Source of the DNA: Rhodococcus yananensis | GTDB lineage: Bacteria; Actinomycetota; Actinomycetes; Mycobacteriales; Mycobacteriaceae | Reading direction: 5' to 3' | Length of the DNA: 64,000 nt | Assembly (NCBI RefSeq): GCF_020515525.1 | Contig: NZ_JAIYEP010000005.1 | Coordinates: 43,768-107,767, forward strand | Shown here: positions 8,666 to 18,748 of the stretch, in pieces | Numbering within the stretch: position 1 is the stretch's first letter | How the letters are laid out: each line of letters opens with the position of its first letter | The notes under the pieces: generated by a model | What the model saw: only the letters and a program-made list of their open reading frames with translations | The model's database searches: none | What the model was told of the DNA's origin: nothing | Program-made: the position numbers and the translations under genes

Positions 8666-8867
8666 TCGACCACATCGGATCCCGTTCCCGTTGTAGCCGA
8701 TCACAGGTCCGATATGTACGAAATACGGCGGCGGCGAGCCGGTTCTGGAGCGTGGTTGGATGATCATGAAGAGCGGTGTACGCGCGCGTCGGACGCGGCG
8801 CGAGCGGGCCTGCCGGGCAGCGCCGTTCTTCGTCAGCAGCCCACCCCGTGCCCCTGAGAGGACCAGG

Positions 8868-10160
8868 ATGACCGAACTCGAGTCGAAGAACTTCTTCACG
8901 GACCCCGACCTCGTCGAGGATCCGAATCCCTACTACGACGCGATGCGCGAGGGATGCCCCGTCAAGCGGGAACCGCATCACAACGTCATGATGGTCACCG
9001 GATACGAAGAGGCCGTCCAGGTCCTCAGCGACGAGAAGGTCTTCTCGTCGTGCATCTCGGTGACCGGCCCCTTCTCGGGCTTCCCCATCCCGGACGACAG
9101 CGACGACCTCACCGATCTGATCGAAGAGCATCGGCCGTCGCTTCCGATGCACGACCAGCTCCCCACGATGGACCCCCCGCAGCACTCGGACCATCGCGCG
9201 CTGTTGATGCGCCTGATCACCCCCAAGCGCCTCAAGGAGAACGAGGAGTTCATCCACCGCCTCGCCGACAAGCTCCTCGACAACGTCCTCGCCAAGGGTG
9301 AAGGCGACTACATCACCGAATTCGCCGGCCCCTTCGCGATGCTCGTCATCGCCGACCTCCTCGGTGTTCCGGAGAGCGACCACGCGGAGTTCATCGCCGG
9401 CCTGAACCTGGCGACGGAGGGCGGCTTCTCGCTCGGCAGCACCGAGGGCGAGGCACTGAAACTCAACCCCCTCGAGTTCCTCTACAAGAAGTTCGGCGAG
9501 TACATCGAGGAGCGGCGCGCGAACCCCACCGACGACGTCCTGACCGGGCTCGCAACCGCGACCTTCCCGGACGGCACGTTGCCCCCGGTCGACGACGTCC
9601 TCCGCATCGCCGCGAACGTGTTCTCCGCGGGTCAGGAGACCACGGTGCGACTGCTGAGTTCCGCACTCCGGATCATCGCCGAGCGACCCGAGATCCAGCA
9701 GACCCTCCGCGACAATCCGGAGAAGATCACCAACTTCATCGAAGAGACGCTGCGCATGGAGAGCCCGATCAAGGGCGACTTCCGGCTCGCCAAGGTGCCG
9801 ACCGAGGTCGGCGGCGTCGACATCCCGGCCGGAACGATCATGATGCTCGTCAACGGCGCCGCCAATCGCGACCCCCGGCAGTTCTCCGACCCGGCCGATT
9901 TCGAACTCGATCGACGCAACGCGCGTACGCACATCGCGTTCGGCCGAGGCGTGCACTCGTGCCCCGGCGCACCGCTCGCCCGCACGGAGGCACGCGTGGG
10001 CATCCAGCGACTCCTCGAGCGGACCACCGACATCACGATCTCGGAGAAGGTGCACGGCCCGGAGGGCGATCGGAAGTTCGCCTACCTGCCGACGTTCATC
10101 CTCCGCGGTCTGATGAACCTCGGCCTGGAGTACACCGTCGCAGAAGGCGCCGACAAGTGA
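8868..10160 (+). CDS. Cytochrome P450
   Basis: The 430-residue enzyme starts at the ATG at 8868, after a GAGAGGA/CAGG purine stretch. All P450 hallmarks are present: I-helix AGQETT oxygen-activation motif, K-helix EETLR (ExxR), and the heme loop FGRGVHSCPGAPLAR with the thiolate ligand Cys365. No N-terminal membrane anchor is visible, as usual for bacterial P450s. It hydroxylates an unknown substrate with electrons from the ferredoxin encoded immediately downstream (4-bp overlap). The CYP family cannot be assigned by eye. The TetR gene at 10627 may control it. Confidence 0.95.
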   Translation: MTELESKNFFTDPDLVEDPNPYYDAMREGCPVKREPHHNVMMVTGYEEAVQVLSDEKVFSSCISVTGPFSGFPIPDDSDDLTDLIEEHRPSLPMHDQLPTMDPPQHSDHRALLMRLITPKRLKENEEFIHRLADKLLDNVLAKGEGDYITEFAGPFAMLVIADLLGVPESDHAEFIAGLNLATEGGFSLGSTEGEALKLNPLEFLYKKFGEYIEERRANPTDDVLTGLATATFPDGTLPPVDDVLRIAANVFSAGQETTVRLLSSALRIIAERPEIQQTLRDNPEKITNFIEETLRMESPIKGDFRLAKVPTEVGGVDIPAGTIMMLVNGAANRDPRQFSDPADFELDRRNARTHIAFGRGVHSCPGAPLARTEARVGIQRLLERTTDITISEKVHGPEGDRKFAYLPTFILRGLMNLGLEYTVAEGADK

Positions 10161-10345
10161 AGGTCCGTGTCGACGATGACGCGTGCCGTGGCCATGGCGT
10201 CTGCCTCGCAACGTGTCCCGAAGTCTTCGATCTCAGCGACGGCGGCTACGCCGTCGTGACCGTCGACGAGGTTCCCACCGAGCACGCGGACGCGGTGCGC
10301 GATGCCGCGTCCAACTGTCCGGAGCGCGCGATCATCTTCGCGTAG
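10157..10345 (+). CDS. P450-associated [3Fe-4S]-type ferredoxin
   Basis: The GTG at 10157 overlaps the P450 stop codon (GTGA), giving a 62-residue acidic protein. The cluster motif is C-RGHGV-C-LAT-CPE with a distal ASNCPERAI cysteine. The second cysteine position of a [4Fe-4S] CxxCxxC motif is replaced by spacing typical of P450-linked [3Fe-4S] ferredoxins. It should carry single electrons from a reductase to the P450. No reductase gene is adjacent; FprB at 21843-23522 is a possible partner. Confidence 0.95.
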   Translation: MKVRVDDDACRGHGVCLATCPEVFDLSDGGYAVVTVDEVPTEHADAVRDAASNCPERAIIFA

Positions 10346-10626
10346 TCGTCGAACACCCACCGCCCGCCTCGCGGTCGCCGTGGAGCGGGTGGTGGCACCT
10401 CACCTCACCTCGAATTCGCATCCCCCTCACCGGAATCGAACTCGAAGAGCATTCCTCTTCGCCTCCCGTCGCAGGAGTCGACCTTCCTGCGAGAACATCG
10501 TTCCCTGTGAGGGAAAGTAATCATCTCGTTCGCGGCAATCAGCAGGCGGGGCGCGGCACGGAAGGCGAAATTTCTCCGGTACAGTGCAGCTATGTTCGCT
10601 CCACGCAGCACAGGGCAGACCCCGCG

Positions 10627-11274
10627 GTGACCGGCTCCAGCGAAGAGCCGGCCTGGAAGCAGCGCGCCGTCGAGCGGTCCATCCGGACCGCCAAACTGCG
10701 TGCCGAACAACGCGTGCAGCGCTTCCTCGACGCCGCCCAGGCGATCATCACCGAGAAGGGCAGCACCGACTTCACGGTACAAGAGGTGGTGGACCGCTCG
10801 AAGCAGTCGCTGCGCAGCTTCTACCTGCAGTTCGACGGCAAGCACGAACTTCTGCTGGCCCTGTTCGAAGACGCTCTCGGCCGCTCGGCCGATCAGATCC
10901 GCGCGGCCGCAGCGGGCCAGGACGACCCGCTCGATCAGCTCCGCGTCGCAGTGGAGTTGTTGTTCGAGTCGTCGCGACCGGATCCCGCGGCGCAGCGCCC
11001 CTTGTTCACGGACTTCACGCCGCAACTGCTGCTCACCCACCCGACCGAGGTGAAGGTCGCGCACGCACCGATGCTCGCGCTGTTCACGGAGTTGATGGAG
11101 AAGGTCGCGGCGGCCGGCGGCCTGCGCGACGACGTCGATCCACGCCACGCAGCCGCGATGACCATGCAGACCGTGATGTTCATCGCGCAGTCCAGCGGCG
11201 ACGACCTCACGGCAGGGCCCATCACGTCCGACGAGGTCTGGACGTTCTGCTCCCGCGGTTTCGCCGGGAGGTGA
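10627..11274 (+). CDS. TetR-family transcriptional regulator
   Basis: The likely start is the GTG at 10627 (VTGSSEEPAWKQRAVERS), giving 215 residues; the Shine-Dalgarno is weak, so an alternative start is possible. The N-terminal helix-turn-helix is clear (RFLDAAQAIITEKGSTDFTV, then VVDRSKQSLRSFYLQFDGKHELL). The rest is an alpha-helical ligand domain. It lies 281 bp downstream of the P450-ferredoxin pair on the same strand. TTCCC-N5-GGGAA at 10501-10515, upstream of its start, is a small candidate operator. The ligand is unknown; control of the P450 is inferred from position. Confidence 0.88.
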   Translation: MTGSSEEPAWKQRAVERSIRTAKLRAEQRVQRFLDAAQAIITEKGSTDFTVQEVVDRSKQSLRSFYLQFDGKHELLLALFEDALGRSADQIRAAAAGQDDPLDQLRVAVELLFESSRPDPAAQRPLFTDFTPQLLLTHPTEVKVAHAPMLALFTELMEKVAAAGGLRDDVDPRHAAAMTMQTVMFIAQSSGDDLTAGPITSDEVWTFCSRGFAGR

Positions 11275-11286
11275 CGACGCCGTTCT

Positions 11287-11337
11287 GAGCGAACGGCACC
11301 CTCGCTGCGTTCGATCGAGCGACGGTACCGTTCGCTC
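11287..11337. terminator. Imperfect inverted repeat, GAGCGAACGG type
   Basis: The arms GAGCGAACGG(C/T)ACC(C/G)TCGCT pair at 18 of 20 positions. The structure begins 12 bp after the tetR stop, between tetR and the convergent gene ending at 11502. It belongs to the same repeat family as the palindromes at 12208, 20608 and 35514. A weaker hairpin with a T-rich tail (ACTCTC-N7-GAGAGTTTTAC, 11385-11407) lies further right and could serve the same purpose. Confidence 0.6.
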
Positions 11338-11501
11338 GACCACGCGCTGGAACCGGAACCGTCGACGACTTCGATGAGAATATCACTCTCTCATCACGAG
11401 AGTTTTACTTCATCCGGGGTGCGACCGAGCTGCGGAACGCCCTCCTGACCAATCTCGACCCACCCCGGAGATTCCCGCGCGGCTCGGTGTCGACGCACGC
11501 G

Positions 11502-12008
11502 TCAGCTGTGGCGGTCGTCCTTCTTCGCTTGACGACGTGCGCCCGCAGCGCTCGTCGAGGCTTCGTACTTCATCCGTCCGGGTGACTCCCGGGTCCGATC
11601 CACCCGGTCCACACCCGGCGACGACACCGCGCCGCTACCCGGCACAGCAGCGCCGGGTACGAAGCTGTCGCGGCGTGCACGCGCCAGCCGCTCCTGTTTG
11701 AGCGATTCTGCGGATGCACGCGCCACGGCACCGAGTTGCCGGCTCACCCGGGCCAGCGCATTCTCGAACACCTCCGCTTTGGCGGCGTTGCGCACGTTGG
11801 CATTCTTGCCCGCAGCCCGCGACTTCTTCTTCCCGACCTTCTCGGCGCCCGCCCGCCGATAGAGCTTGACGTACTTGTTGCGGGCACGTCTGACCCGAGC
11901 GTGGAGGAGGAGCAGCTCATCTTCGTCGAGCTCCGCCATCTGCTGTTTCTTCGTTTCCCGCACCAGTAGGAATTCGTCCTCGGACAGCGACTTCTCGAGC
12001 TTGCCCAT
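11502..12008 (-). CDS. Basic, helical hypothetical protein (168 aa)
   Basis: The product starts at the ATG complementary to 12006-12008 (MGKLEKSLSEDEFLLVRETK). A further upstream start would add a 30-residue Arg-rich leader with no typical coding character. Residues 1-60 are charged and helical (DEDELLLLHARVRRARNKYV). The middle is Lys/Arg-rich (KVGKKKSRAAGKNANVRNAA), and the end is basic and disordered. I do not recognise the family. Composition suggests nucleic-acid or ribosome contact, but nothing proves it. It has no close partners on its strand. Confidence 0.7.
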   Translation of the reverse strand: MGKLEKSLSEDEFLLVRETKKQQMAELDEDELLLLHARVRRARNKYVKLYRRAGAEKVGKKKSRAAGKNANVRNAAKAEVFENALARVSRQLGAVARASAESLKQERLARARRDSFVPGAAVPGSGAVSSPGVDRVDRTRESPGRMKYEASTSAAGARRQAKKDDRHS

Positions 12009-12320
12009 TCCGGATCCGATCGTCGGTGGATGAAGCTTCGGTGAACGGATGGTAGCGCTCTCCGCGGGCCGACACCGCCGATCGAAGCGATGACTCACCC
12101 TGTGACCGCAGCCGGATCTCGACCGTGTTCTCCCAGCCCGGGCGCAGTACCGTACACCGGCTCGTAGCCTGCGATCCGACAGGGCTCGCGACCAGCCGGA
12201 TTACGGTAGCGAATGTATCGTCTGCTCGATCGAGTCGAGCAGACGATACATTCGCTCACTCCGCCGGAGGCGGACTCACTCCGCCGGAGGCGGACTCACT
12301 CAGGCCGGAGGCGGGCTCAC
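12009..12320. other. 312-bp intergenic region between the basic protein and whiB
   Basis: The left 200 bp should hold the promoter of the minus-strand gene ending at 11502, but no convincing -35/-10 pair stands out. The right part holds the 22-bp palindrome (12208-12256) and the tandem 20-bp repeats (12255-12321) downstream of whiB. No small gene is supported. Confidence 0.6.
12208..12256. terminator. Perfect 22-bp inverted repeat, AGCGAATGTATCG type
   Basis: Bases 12208-12229 and 12235-12256 are exact reverse complements around a 5-base loop. It lies about 65 bp past the whiB stop, at the end of the fgd-pgi-whiB operon, where a terminator is expected. The arm sequence AGCGAATGT is shared with palindromes at 20631 and 35514. 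Confidence 0.8.
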
Positions 12321-12321
12321 T
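12255..12321. repeat. Tandem 20-bp repeats abutting the palindrome
   Basis: The unit CTCACTCCGCCGGAGGCGGA occurs exactly twice (12255-12274, 12275-12294). A diverged 21-bp third copy follows (12295-12315), then the start of a fourth. Each unit contains a small CCGCC-GGA-GGCGG hairpin. The first unit begins in the last bases of the palindrome arm, and the array runs up to the whiB stop codon. Confidence 0.85.
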
Positions 12322-12611
12322 CAGCGGACGCGGCGACGTGCCCGGGTGGCGCGCCGTTCCTCCTCCGTCGTGCCACCCCAGATTCCGTACCGCTCACCGG
12401 ATTCGAGCGCATACCGCAGGCACTCGCGACGGACCGGGCAGCCTTCGCAGATCCGCTTGGCGGCTGCCACACGGCCTTCCCGTGCCTCGCCCCGCTCGTT
12501 GTCGGGGTGGAAGAAGAGCGAGCCGTCGATGTCGCGACACGACGCGTTCATCTGCCACTCCCACTCCTCGGTGACCGGCGGTGGGAGTTTGAGCAGTTTC
12601 AACGCGGGCAT
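12321..12611 (-). CDS. WhiB-family iron-sulfur transcriptional regulator (WhiB3/WblA-like)
   Basis: The 96-residue protein has the four Fe-S cysteines (NASC, then ICEGC, then REC), a FFHPDNERG segment and the YGIWGG turn, followed by an Arg-rich DNA-contact tail (RRATRARRRVR). WhiB proteins sense redox or nitric oxide through a [4Fe-4S] cluster and act with sigma factors. The FFHP.dERG spacing is closest to WhiB3/WblA, judged by eye. Its ATG shares one base with the pgi stop codon (TGATG), so it is translationally coupled to pgi. Confidence 0.92.
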   Translation of the reverse strand: MPALKLLKLPPPVTEEWEWQMNASCRDIDGSLFFHPDNERGEAREGRVAAAKRICEGCPVRRECLRYALESGERYGIWGGTTEEERRATRARRRVR

Positions 12612-14254
12612 CAGCGATCTCCCTTCGACATCTCCCGATAGACGCGGACGAGGTGGTCGGTCGACGAATCGCCGGTGGCCGGGTCCGTGTCGGCGGCCAG
12701 GACAGGAGTCAGCGCGGTCGCCTGTGCCTTGCCCAGTTCGACTCCCCACTGGTCGAACGAATCGATGCCCCACACCACACCCTGCACGAACACCTGGTGC
12801 TCGTAGAGCGCCACCAGCTGGCCGAGTGTCGACGGCGTGAGGCGCCGTGCCAGGATCGTCGTCGACGGACGGTTGCCGGGCATCACCTTGTGCGGTATCA
12901 GAGCTTCGGCGACGCCCTCGGCGCGCACCTGCTCCGCGGTTCGTCCGAAGGCGAGAACCTTGGATTGCGCCAACATGTTCGCGACCAGCACCTGCTGCAT
13001 CGATCCGTCGCCGGCGGGCAGATCGTCGAGTGCCTGCGCGAACCCGATGAAGTCTGCGGGGATCAGGTGGGTGCCCTGGTGGAGCAGCTGCATGAACGCG
13101 TGCTGCCCGTTGGTTCCCGGCTCGCCCCAGAAGATCTCGCCCGTCGGGTACGACACGGCACTACCGTCCACGCGGACGGACTTCCCGTTGGATTCCATCG
13201 TCAGCTGCTGAAGATAGGCCGGGAACCGCACCAGGTCGTTGCTGTACGGCAGCACGACGCGCGACTGGGCGCCGAGGAAACTGGTGTACCACACGCCCAG
13301 CAGGCCGAGCAGGACCGGAACGTTGGACTCGAGCGGCGCGGTGCGGAAATGGGTGTCCATCGCGTGGAACCCGGACAGCAGTTCGGCGAACCGCTCGGGA
13401 CCGATCGCGCACATCACCGACAGCCCGATCGCGGAATCCACCGAGTAGCGCCCACCGACCCATTCCCAGAACCCGAACATGTGCTGCGGGTCGATGCCGA
13501 ATTCGGCGACCTTGTCCGCCGCGGTGGACACCGCCACGAAGTGCGACGACACCGCGTCCTCGCCGAGCGCCGCGACCAGCCACTTCCGTGCCGCCTGCGC
13601 GTTCGACAGGGTCTCGAGCGTGGTGAACGTCTTGGACGCCACGACGAACAACGTCGATGCCGGATCCAGCCCGGTGAGCGCCGCCGTCAGATCCGCAGGG
13701 TCGACGTTGGAGACGAACCGCACCCGCGGTCCGTCGATGTAGTGCCGCAGTGCGCGTGCGACCATGACGGGGCCGAGGTCGGAGCCACCGATCCCGATGT
13801 TGACGACCGTCGAGATCGGCTCCCCCGTCGCGCCACGCCACTGTCCCGACCGCACCCGATCGCTGAACCGGGCCATCGCGTCGAGGACTGCGTGCACGTC
13901 CGCGACGACGTCCTGTCCGTCGACCACCAGTCGCGTGCCCGCCGGCAGCCGCAGCGCGGTGTGCAGCACCGCGCGGTCCTCGGTGACGTTGATGTGCTCA
14001 CCGGCGAACATCCGGTCGCGCTGCTGTTCGACCCCGGCCGCACGAGCCAGGTCGAACAGCAGTTGCAGCGTGTCCTCGGTGATCCGGTGCTTGCTGTAGT
14101 CGACCGTCAGATCCGCCGCCGGTGCACACCAGCGCGCCCCCCGCCCGGGATCCGCTTCGAACAACCCCCGCAGATGCATCGACTCCACCTCGCCACGATG
14201 AGCCTCGAGGGCCCGCCACTGCGCGGTGGTTGCGATGTCCATCGATTCGGGCAT
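12611..14254 (-). CDS. pgi: Glucose-6-phosphate isomerase
   Basis: The 547-residue enzyme has both Pgi signatures ([16 protein letters not shown] and [13 protein letters not shown]) and C-terminal [18 protein letters not shown] and [13 protein letters not shown] blocks. It interconverts glucose-6-phosphate and fructose-6-phosphate. The ATG at 14254 ([13 protein letters not shown]) follows AGGAGAA. It starts 11 bp after fgd, whose substrate is glucose-6-phosphate, so one transcript would set the G6P pool and its use for F420 reduction. Full length compared with the family. Confidence 0.97.
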   Translation of the reverse strand: MPESMDIATTAQWRALEAHRGEVESMHLRGLFEADPGRGARWCAPAADLTVDYSKHRITEDTLQLLFDLARAAGVEQQRDRMFAGEHINVTEDRAVLHTALRLPAGTRLVVDGQDVVADVHAVLDAMARFSDRVRSGQWRGATGEPISTVVNIGIGGSDLGPVMVARALRHYIDGPRVRFVSNVDPADLTAALTGLDPASTLFVVASKTFTTLETLSNAQAARKWLVAALGEDAVSSHFVAVSTAADKVAEFGIDPQHMFGFWEWVGGRYSVDSAIGLSVMCAIGPERFAELLSGFHAMDTHFRTAPLESNVPVLLGLLGVWYTSFLGAQSRVVLPYSNDLVRFPAYLQQLTMESNGKSVRVDGSAVSYPTGEIFWGEPGTNGQHAFMQLLHQGTHLIPADFIGFAQALDDLPAGDGSMQQVLVANMLAQSKVLAFGRTAEQVRAEGVAEALIPHKVMPGNRPSTTILARRLTPSTLGQLVALYEHQVFVQGVVWGIDSFDQWGVELGKAQATALTPVLAADTDPATGDSSTDHLVRVYREMSKGDR

Positions 14255-14265
14255 GCCGTTCTCCT

Positions 14266-15270
14266 CTAGGCCAGGGCACGCAGGCGCGGAGCCAGGTCGC
14301 GTTCGAAGAGCTCGAGGAAACGCTTCTGGTCGTGGCCGGGCGCGTGGAAGACGAGATGGTTCAGCCCGGCGTCGACGTAGGCGCGGACCTTCTCCACGGC
14401 CTCGTCGGGATCGGACGCGACGATCCACCGCTTGGCGACCTGCTCGATCGGCAGGGCGTCGGCTGCGGCCTCCATCTCGATGGGGTCCTCGATCGAGTGC
14501 TTCTGTTCCGGCGTGAGCGACAGCGGCGCCCAGAACCGGGTGTTCTCGAGGGCCTTGTCCGGATCGGTGTCGTACGAGATCTTGATCTCGATCATCCTGT
14601 CGATCTGTTCGACGTCGCGTTCCGCCTTCGCCGCCCCCTCCGCGACCGCGGGCATGAGCTTCTCGGTGTAGAGATCCATGCCCTTGCCGGAGGTGCAGAT
14701 GAAGCCGTCTCCGGCGCGACCGGCGTATCGCGCGACCACGGGACCGCCGGCCGCGATGTACACGGGGATGCCCCCGTCCGGTACGTCGTAGATCGACGCA
14801 CCCCTGGTGCGGTAGTACTCGCCGTCGAAATCGACGCGATCGCCGGACCACAGGGCGCGCATGAGGCGCACGGACTCGCGAAGACGGGCGAATCGTTCCT
14901 TGAATTCGGGCCACTGGCCCTCGAATCCGGTGGCGATCTCGTTGAGGGCCTCACCGGTGCCCACACCGAGCATCACCCGCCCCGGATAGAGGCAGCCCAT
15001 CGTCGCGAAGGCCTGCGCGATCACGGCGGGGTTGTATCGGAAGGTCGGGGTGAGCACGGATGTGCCGAGCTGCAGTCGCTCGGTGCGCTCCCCGACCGCG
15101 GTCATCCATGCGAGAGAGAAGGGGGCGTGCCCGCCGTTGTGCCGCCACGGCTGGAAATGGTCCGACACCGTCGCCGAATCCATTCCGTGTTCTTCGGCCA
15201 GCACCCCCAGTTCGACGAGTTCTCGCGGACCGAACTGCTCGGCCGACGCCTTGTACCCCAACTTGACCAT
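14266..15270 (-). CDS. fgd: F420-dependent glucose-6-phosphate dehydrogenase
   Basis: The 334-residue protein matches mycobacterial Fgd1 along its length. It starts [20 protein letters not shown], then [20 protein letters not shown] with the active-site His/Trp pair, then [14 protein letters not shown] and the C-terminal [20 protein letters not shown]. It oxidises glucose-6-phosphate to 6-phosphogluconolactone while reducing coenzyme F420, supplying F420H2 to deazaflavin-dependent reductases. GGAGGT lies 7 bases before the ATG. It is the first gene of the fgd-pgi-whiB operon. Confidence 0.97.
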   Translation of the reverse strand: MVKLGYKASAEQFGPRELVELGVLAEEHGMDSATVSDHFQPWRHNGGHAPFSLAWMTAVGERTERLQLGTSVLTPTFRYNPAVIAQAFATMGCLYPGRVMLGVGTGEALNEIATGFEGQWPEFKERFARLRESVRLMRALWSGDRVDFDGEYYRTRGASIYDVPDGGIPVYIAAGGPVVARYAGRAGDGFICTSGKGMDLYTEKLMPAVAEGAAKAERDVEQIDRMIEIKISYDTDPDKALENTRFWAPLSLTPEQKHSIEDPIEMEAAADALPIEQVAKRWIVASDPDEAVEKVRAYVDAGLNHLVFHAPGHDQKRFLELFERDLAPRLRALA

Positions 15271-15389
15271 TGTGTGACCTCCGAACGCCGGGATGGATCT
15301 GGTCCGCCGAGGATCCGGGAGGAGCCGCGACCTCGACACCTTCAATTTTGGCAGTAATTCCGAGCCTGCACGCGAGATCGTGCCGACAC

Positions 15390-15409
15390 TGCACGAAATC
15401 ATGCACGAA
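15390..15409. promoter_or_regulatory. Direct repeats TGCACGAA in the fgd/deoR intergenic region
   Basis: TGCACGAA occurs at 15390-15397 and 15402-15409 (12-bp phase), with a relaxed third copy (TCGCGCGAA) immediately to the right. DeoR-family repressors often bind such direct repeats, so these could be operators for deoR autoregulation or for the divergent fgd operon. Function is inferred. Confidence 0.4.
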
Positions 15410-15505
15410 TTCGCGCGAATGTGTCAACAACCACGCAATCGTGTCGCATGTGTGCGCTATTGTCAGGCAGCACACCGATCCCCGACACCGATCCGAGGAG
15501 CAATC

Positions 15506-16270
15506 GTGTCCGCGAGCGCACGGCGACGTGAGATCTTCCATCGGGTACTCGCCGATGGCTACGTCGACGCGAAGACCCTCTCCACCGCGCTCGGCGTCGA
15601 CAGTTCGACGATCCGACGCGACCTCGACGCACTCGCGCGCGAAGGCAAGGTCGAACGCACCCACGGAGGCGCCAAGGCCGTCGACGGCGTTTCCTTCGAA
15701 GTCCCCTACGTCCTGAAGAAGGACGTCCGACGGGCCGAGAAGACCGCGATCGCCGAGACCGCCGCGGCACTCGTCGCCGACGGCGACAGCGTCGTGCTCG
15801 ACAGCGGATCCACGACCTACGAGGTGGCCGTCGCGCTGCGACACCGCTCGTCGCTCACCGTACTGACCAACGATCTGCGGATCGCGAAGTTCGTGGCCAC
15901 GTTCCCGGATGTGCGACTGCTCGTCTCGGGAGGCGAACTGCTCGGCTCCGTCTACACCCTCATCGGCGACCACGCAGTGGCCTTCATGTCGCAGTACTCT
16001 GCCCGGTGGGCGTTCCTCGGTGCCGACGCGATCGATCCCACCGCCGGCATCACCAACACGAACACCCTCGAGGTCCCCGTCAAACGCGCCCTCATCGCCG
16101 CCGCGGCCAGCACCGTGGTGGTCGCGGATCACTCGAAGTTCGGGCATCGCACACTGGCCCGCATCGCCACGATCGACGAGGTGGACCGGATCATCACCGA
16201 TTCCGGCCTGCCCGAGGACCTCCGCGGCGGCTACCACGGCAAGCTCGTCGTCACCGAGGTCCCGAACGGA

Positions 16271-16276
<6 letters not shown>
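15506..16276 (+). CDS. DeoR/GlpR-family sugar-responsive repressor
   Basis: The GTG at 15506 follows GAGGAG with 5-base spacing and gives 256 residues. The N-terminal DeoR helix-turn-helix is clear (VDAKTLSTALGVDSSTIRRD, then THGGA). The effector domain has the sugar-phosphate isomerase-like fold (VLDSGSTTYEVA, VLTNDLRIA, LGADAIDP, VVVADHSKFG). Such regulators sense phosphorylated sugars. It is convergent with, and overlaps by 6 bp, the ABC transporter operon 16271-20562, which it most likely controls. Confidence 0.92.
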
Positions 16277-17356
<1,080 letters not shown>

Positions 17357-17387
17357 GAACAGTCCTTTCGAAAGGTGATGTACTGCG

Positions 17388-18728
17388 CTACTTCAGATTC
17401 GGGGTGATCTGACGATCGATGATCTGCTGGAGTCGGCTCTGCACGTCGGCGAACGTCGTCTCGACGTCGGCGTTCTGCAACGCGACCTTCTCCAGCCCGG
17501 TACCGATCACCTGGTCACCGCCGGGTACGAACACACGCGCGTAGTCCTGGGATCGAGTGCGGGCGAGTTGATCGACCGCGGTCCGGGCGTTCGGATTCGC
17601 ATCGAGGAACGCCTTCATGTCCGGGTTGTCGACGGCCGACTTGCGCACCGGCATGTACCCGGTGTTCTGCGAGAAGTGGGCGGTGTTGTCGGCATTGGTC
17701 ACGAACTCGACGAACGCCAACGCATTCGCCTTGCGTTCGTCGGAGATACCCGACGGAATCGCCAGTCCTGCACCACCCGTCGGACATCCCGGAACGCCCT
17801 CGGCTGCCGGGAGGAAGGCGGTCCCGAAATCGAACGACGCATTCGTGGTGATACCGGACAGATCGCCGGTGGACGCGATGGTCGAGGCGAGGAGGCCCGC
17901 GGAGAAGTCGTTGGCGATGTCGTTGGACACCGCGGCGTACTTCTTCGTGTGGATCATGTCGCGGAGGAACTGCCCCGCCTCGATCGTCTTCGCATCGGTG
18001 AACTTCAGGTCCCACCGGTCCGAGTACGCACCACCGAACGTCCAGATCGGTCCCTCGAACGTCCACCCCAGGTAGTCCGCGGCGTTCCCCCATCCGTGAG
18101 CGAGGTGCCCGGACCCGACGACCTCCTGGATCCGCGGGCCCCACTCGTCGAACTCCTGCCAGGATTCGGGGCCCCGGTCCGGGAGCCCCGCCGCAGCCCA
18201 CACGTCCTTGTTGTAGTAGAACAACGGTGTCGACCGCGCGTACGGCAACGCGTAGTGACCGCCGTCGTGCAGATAGTCGGCGAGGAGCGAGTCGACGTAG
18301 TCGCCGGTGTCGACACCGTGCGCGGTGAACAACTCGTCAAGGGGTGTGATGGCACCCGCCATCGCGTAGTTGAACCACCACACATCCGACAACACCACGA
18401 CGTCGGGAAGTGCCCCGCCACTCAGTGCGGCGTTGAACTTCTGCGCCACTTCCTCGTAGTTCTTCCCGCCGTCCACGAGTTGCACCGTCAGGTCGGGCCG
18501 TACCTCTCCGAACCGTCGGATGAGTTCCTTCTCGACGTCGATCGACCTGCCCGGATGATTCGACCAGAAGGTGACGGTGCTCGCGTCCTCCGACGCACTC
18601 GAGCTCCCTGCCGCGGAACCGGCATCACCGCCGGTTCCCGCGCATGCCGTGAGCGCGGCTCCGGCAGCGGCGATCCCCGCCAGGCCGAGGAAGCCCCGCC
18701 TGTCCATGTTCCTGATGTCGATACCCAT
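17388..18728 (-). CDS. Sugar/polyol ABC transporter substrate-binding lipoprotein (UgpB-like)
   Basis: The ATG at 18728 has GGGAG 7 bases upstream. An ATG at 18752 overlapping the permease stop is possible but poorly spaced. The leader DRRGFLGLAGIAAAGAALTAC combines a twin-arginine motif with a lipobox (LTAC), so it is probably exported folded and lipid-anchored. The mature 420 residues fit family-1 solute-binding proteins (DVVVLSDVWWFNYAMAGAIT, RSTPLFYYNKDVWAAAGLPD). The ligand is a sugar, polyol or glycerol phosphate by family; the exact one is unknown. Confidence 0.9.
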   Translation of the reverse strand: MGIDIRNMDRRGFLGLAGIAAAGAALTACAGTGGDAGSAAGSSSASEDASTVTFWSNHPGRSIDVEKELIRRFGEVRPDLTVQLVDGGKNYEEVAQKFNAALSGGALPDVVVLSDVWWFNYAMAGAITPLDELFTAHGVDTGDYVDSLLADYLHDGGHYALPYARSTPLFYYNKDVWAAAGLPDRGPESWQEFDEWGPRIQEVVGSGHLAHGWGNAADYLGWTFEGPIWTFGGAYSDRWDLKFTDAKTIEAGQFLRDMIHTKKYAAVSNDIANDFSAGLLASTIASTGDLSGITTNASFDFGTAFLPAAEGVPGCPTGGAGLAIPSGISDERKANALAFVEFVTNADNTAHFSQNTGYMPVRKSAVDNPDMKAFLDANPNARTAVDQLARTRSQDYARVFVPGGDQVIGTGLEKVALQNADVETTFADVQSRLQQIIDRQITPNLK

Positions 18729-18748
18729 CACTACACTCCCGTCAGTGT

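Larger units (their letters stand above)
8261..8867. other. 607-bp divergent intergenic region
   Basis: This stretch separates the M23 gene from the P450 gene. The left 150 bp is AT-richer, holds the TAACGAAA dyad and should contain the M23 promoter. The middle holds a possible dehydrogenase remnant (8503-8665). Codons in frame upstream of the P450 start (8760-8867) encode an Arg-rich run and look non-coding. No RNA gene or riboswitch was recognised. Confidence 0.6.

Noticed and set aside
8461..8763. Plus-strand 100-codon frame upstream of the P450
   Set aside because: Biased Arg/Ser/Pro composition, no ribosome-binding site and no family resemblance. The minus-strand reading explains the codon pattern better.
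12255..12321. Short repeat array considered as a CRISPR
   Set aside because: The units are directly adjacent with no variable spacers, and no cas genes are present. It is a tandem duplication.
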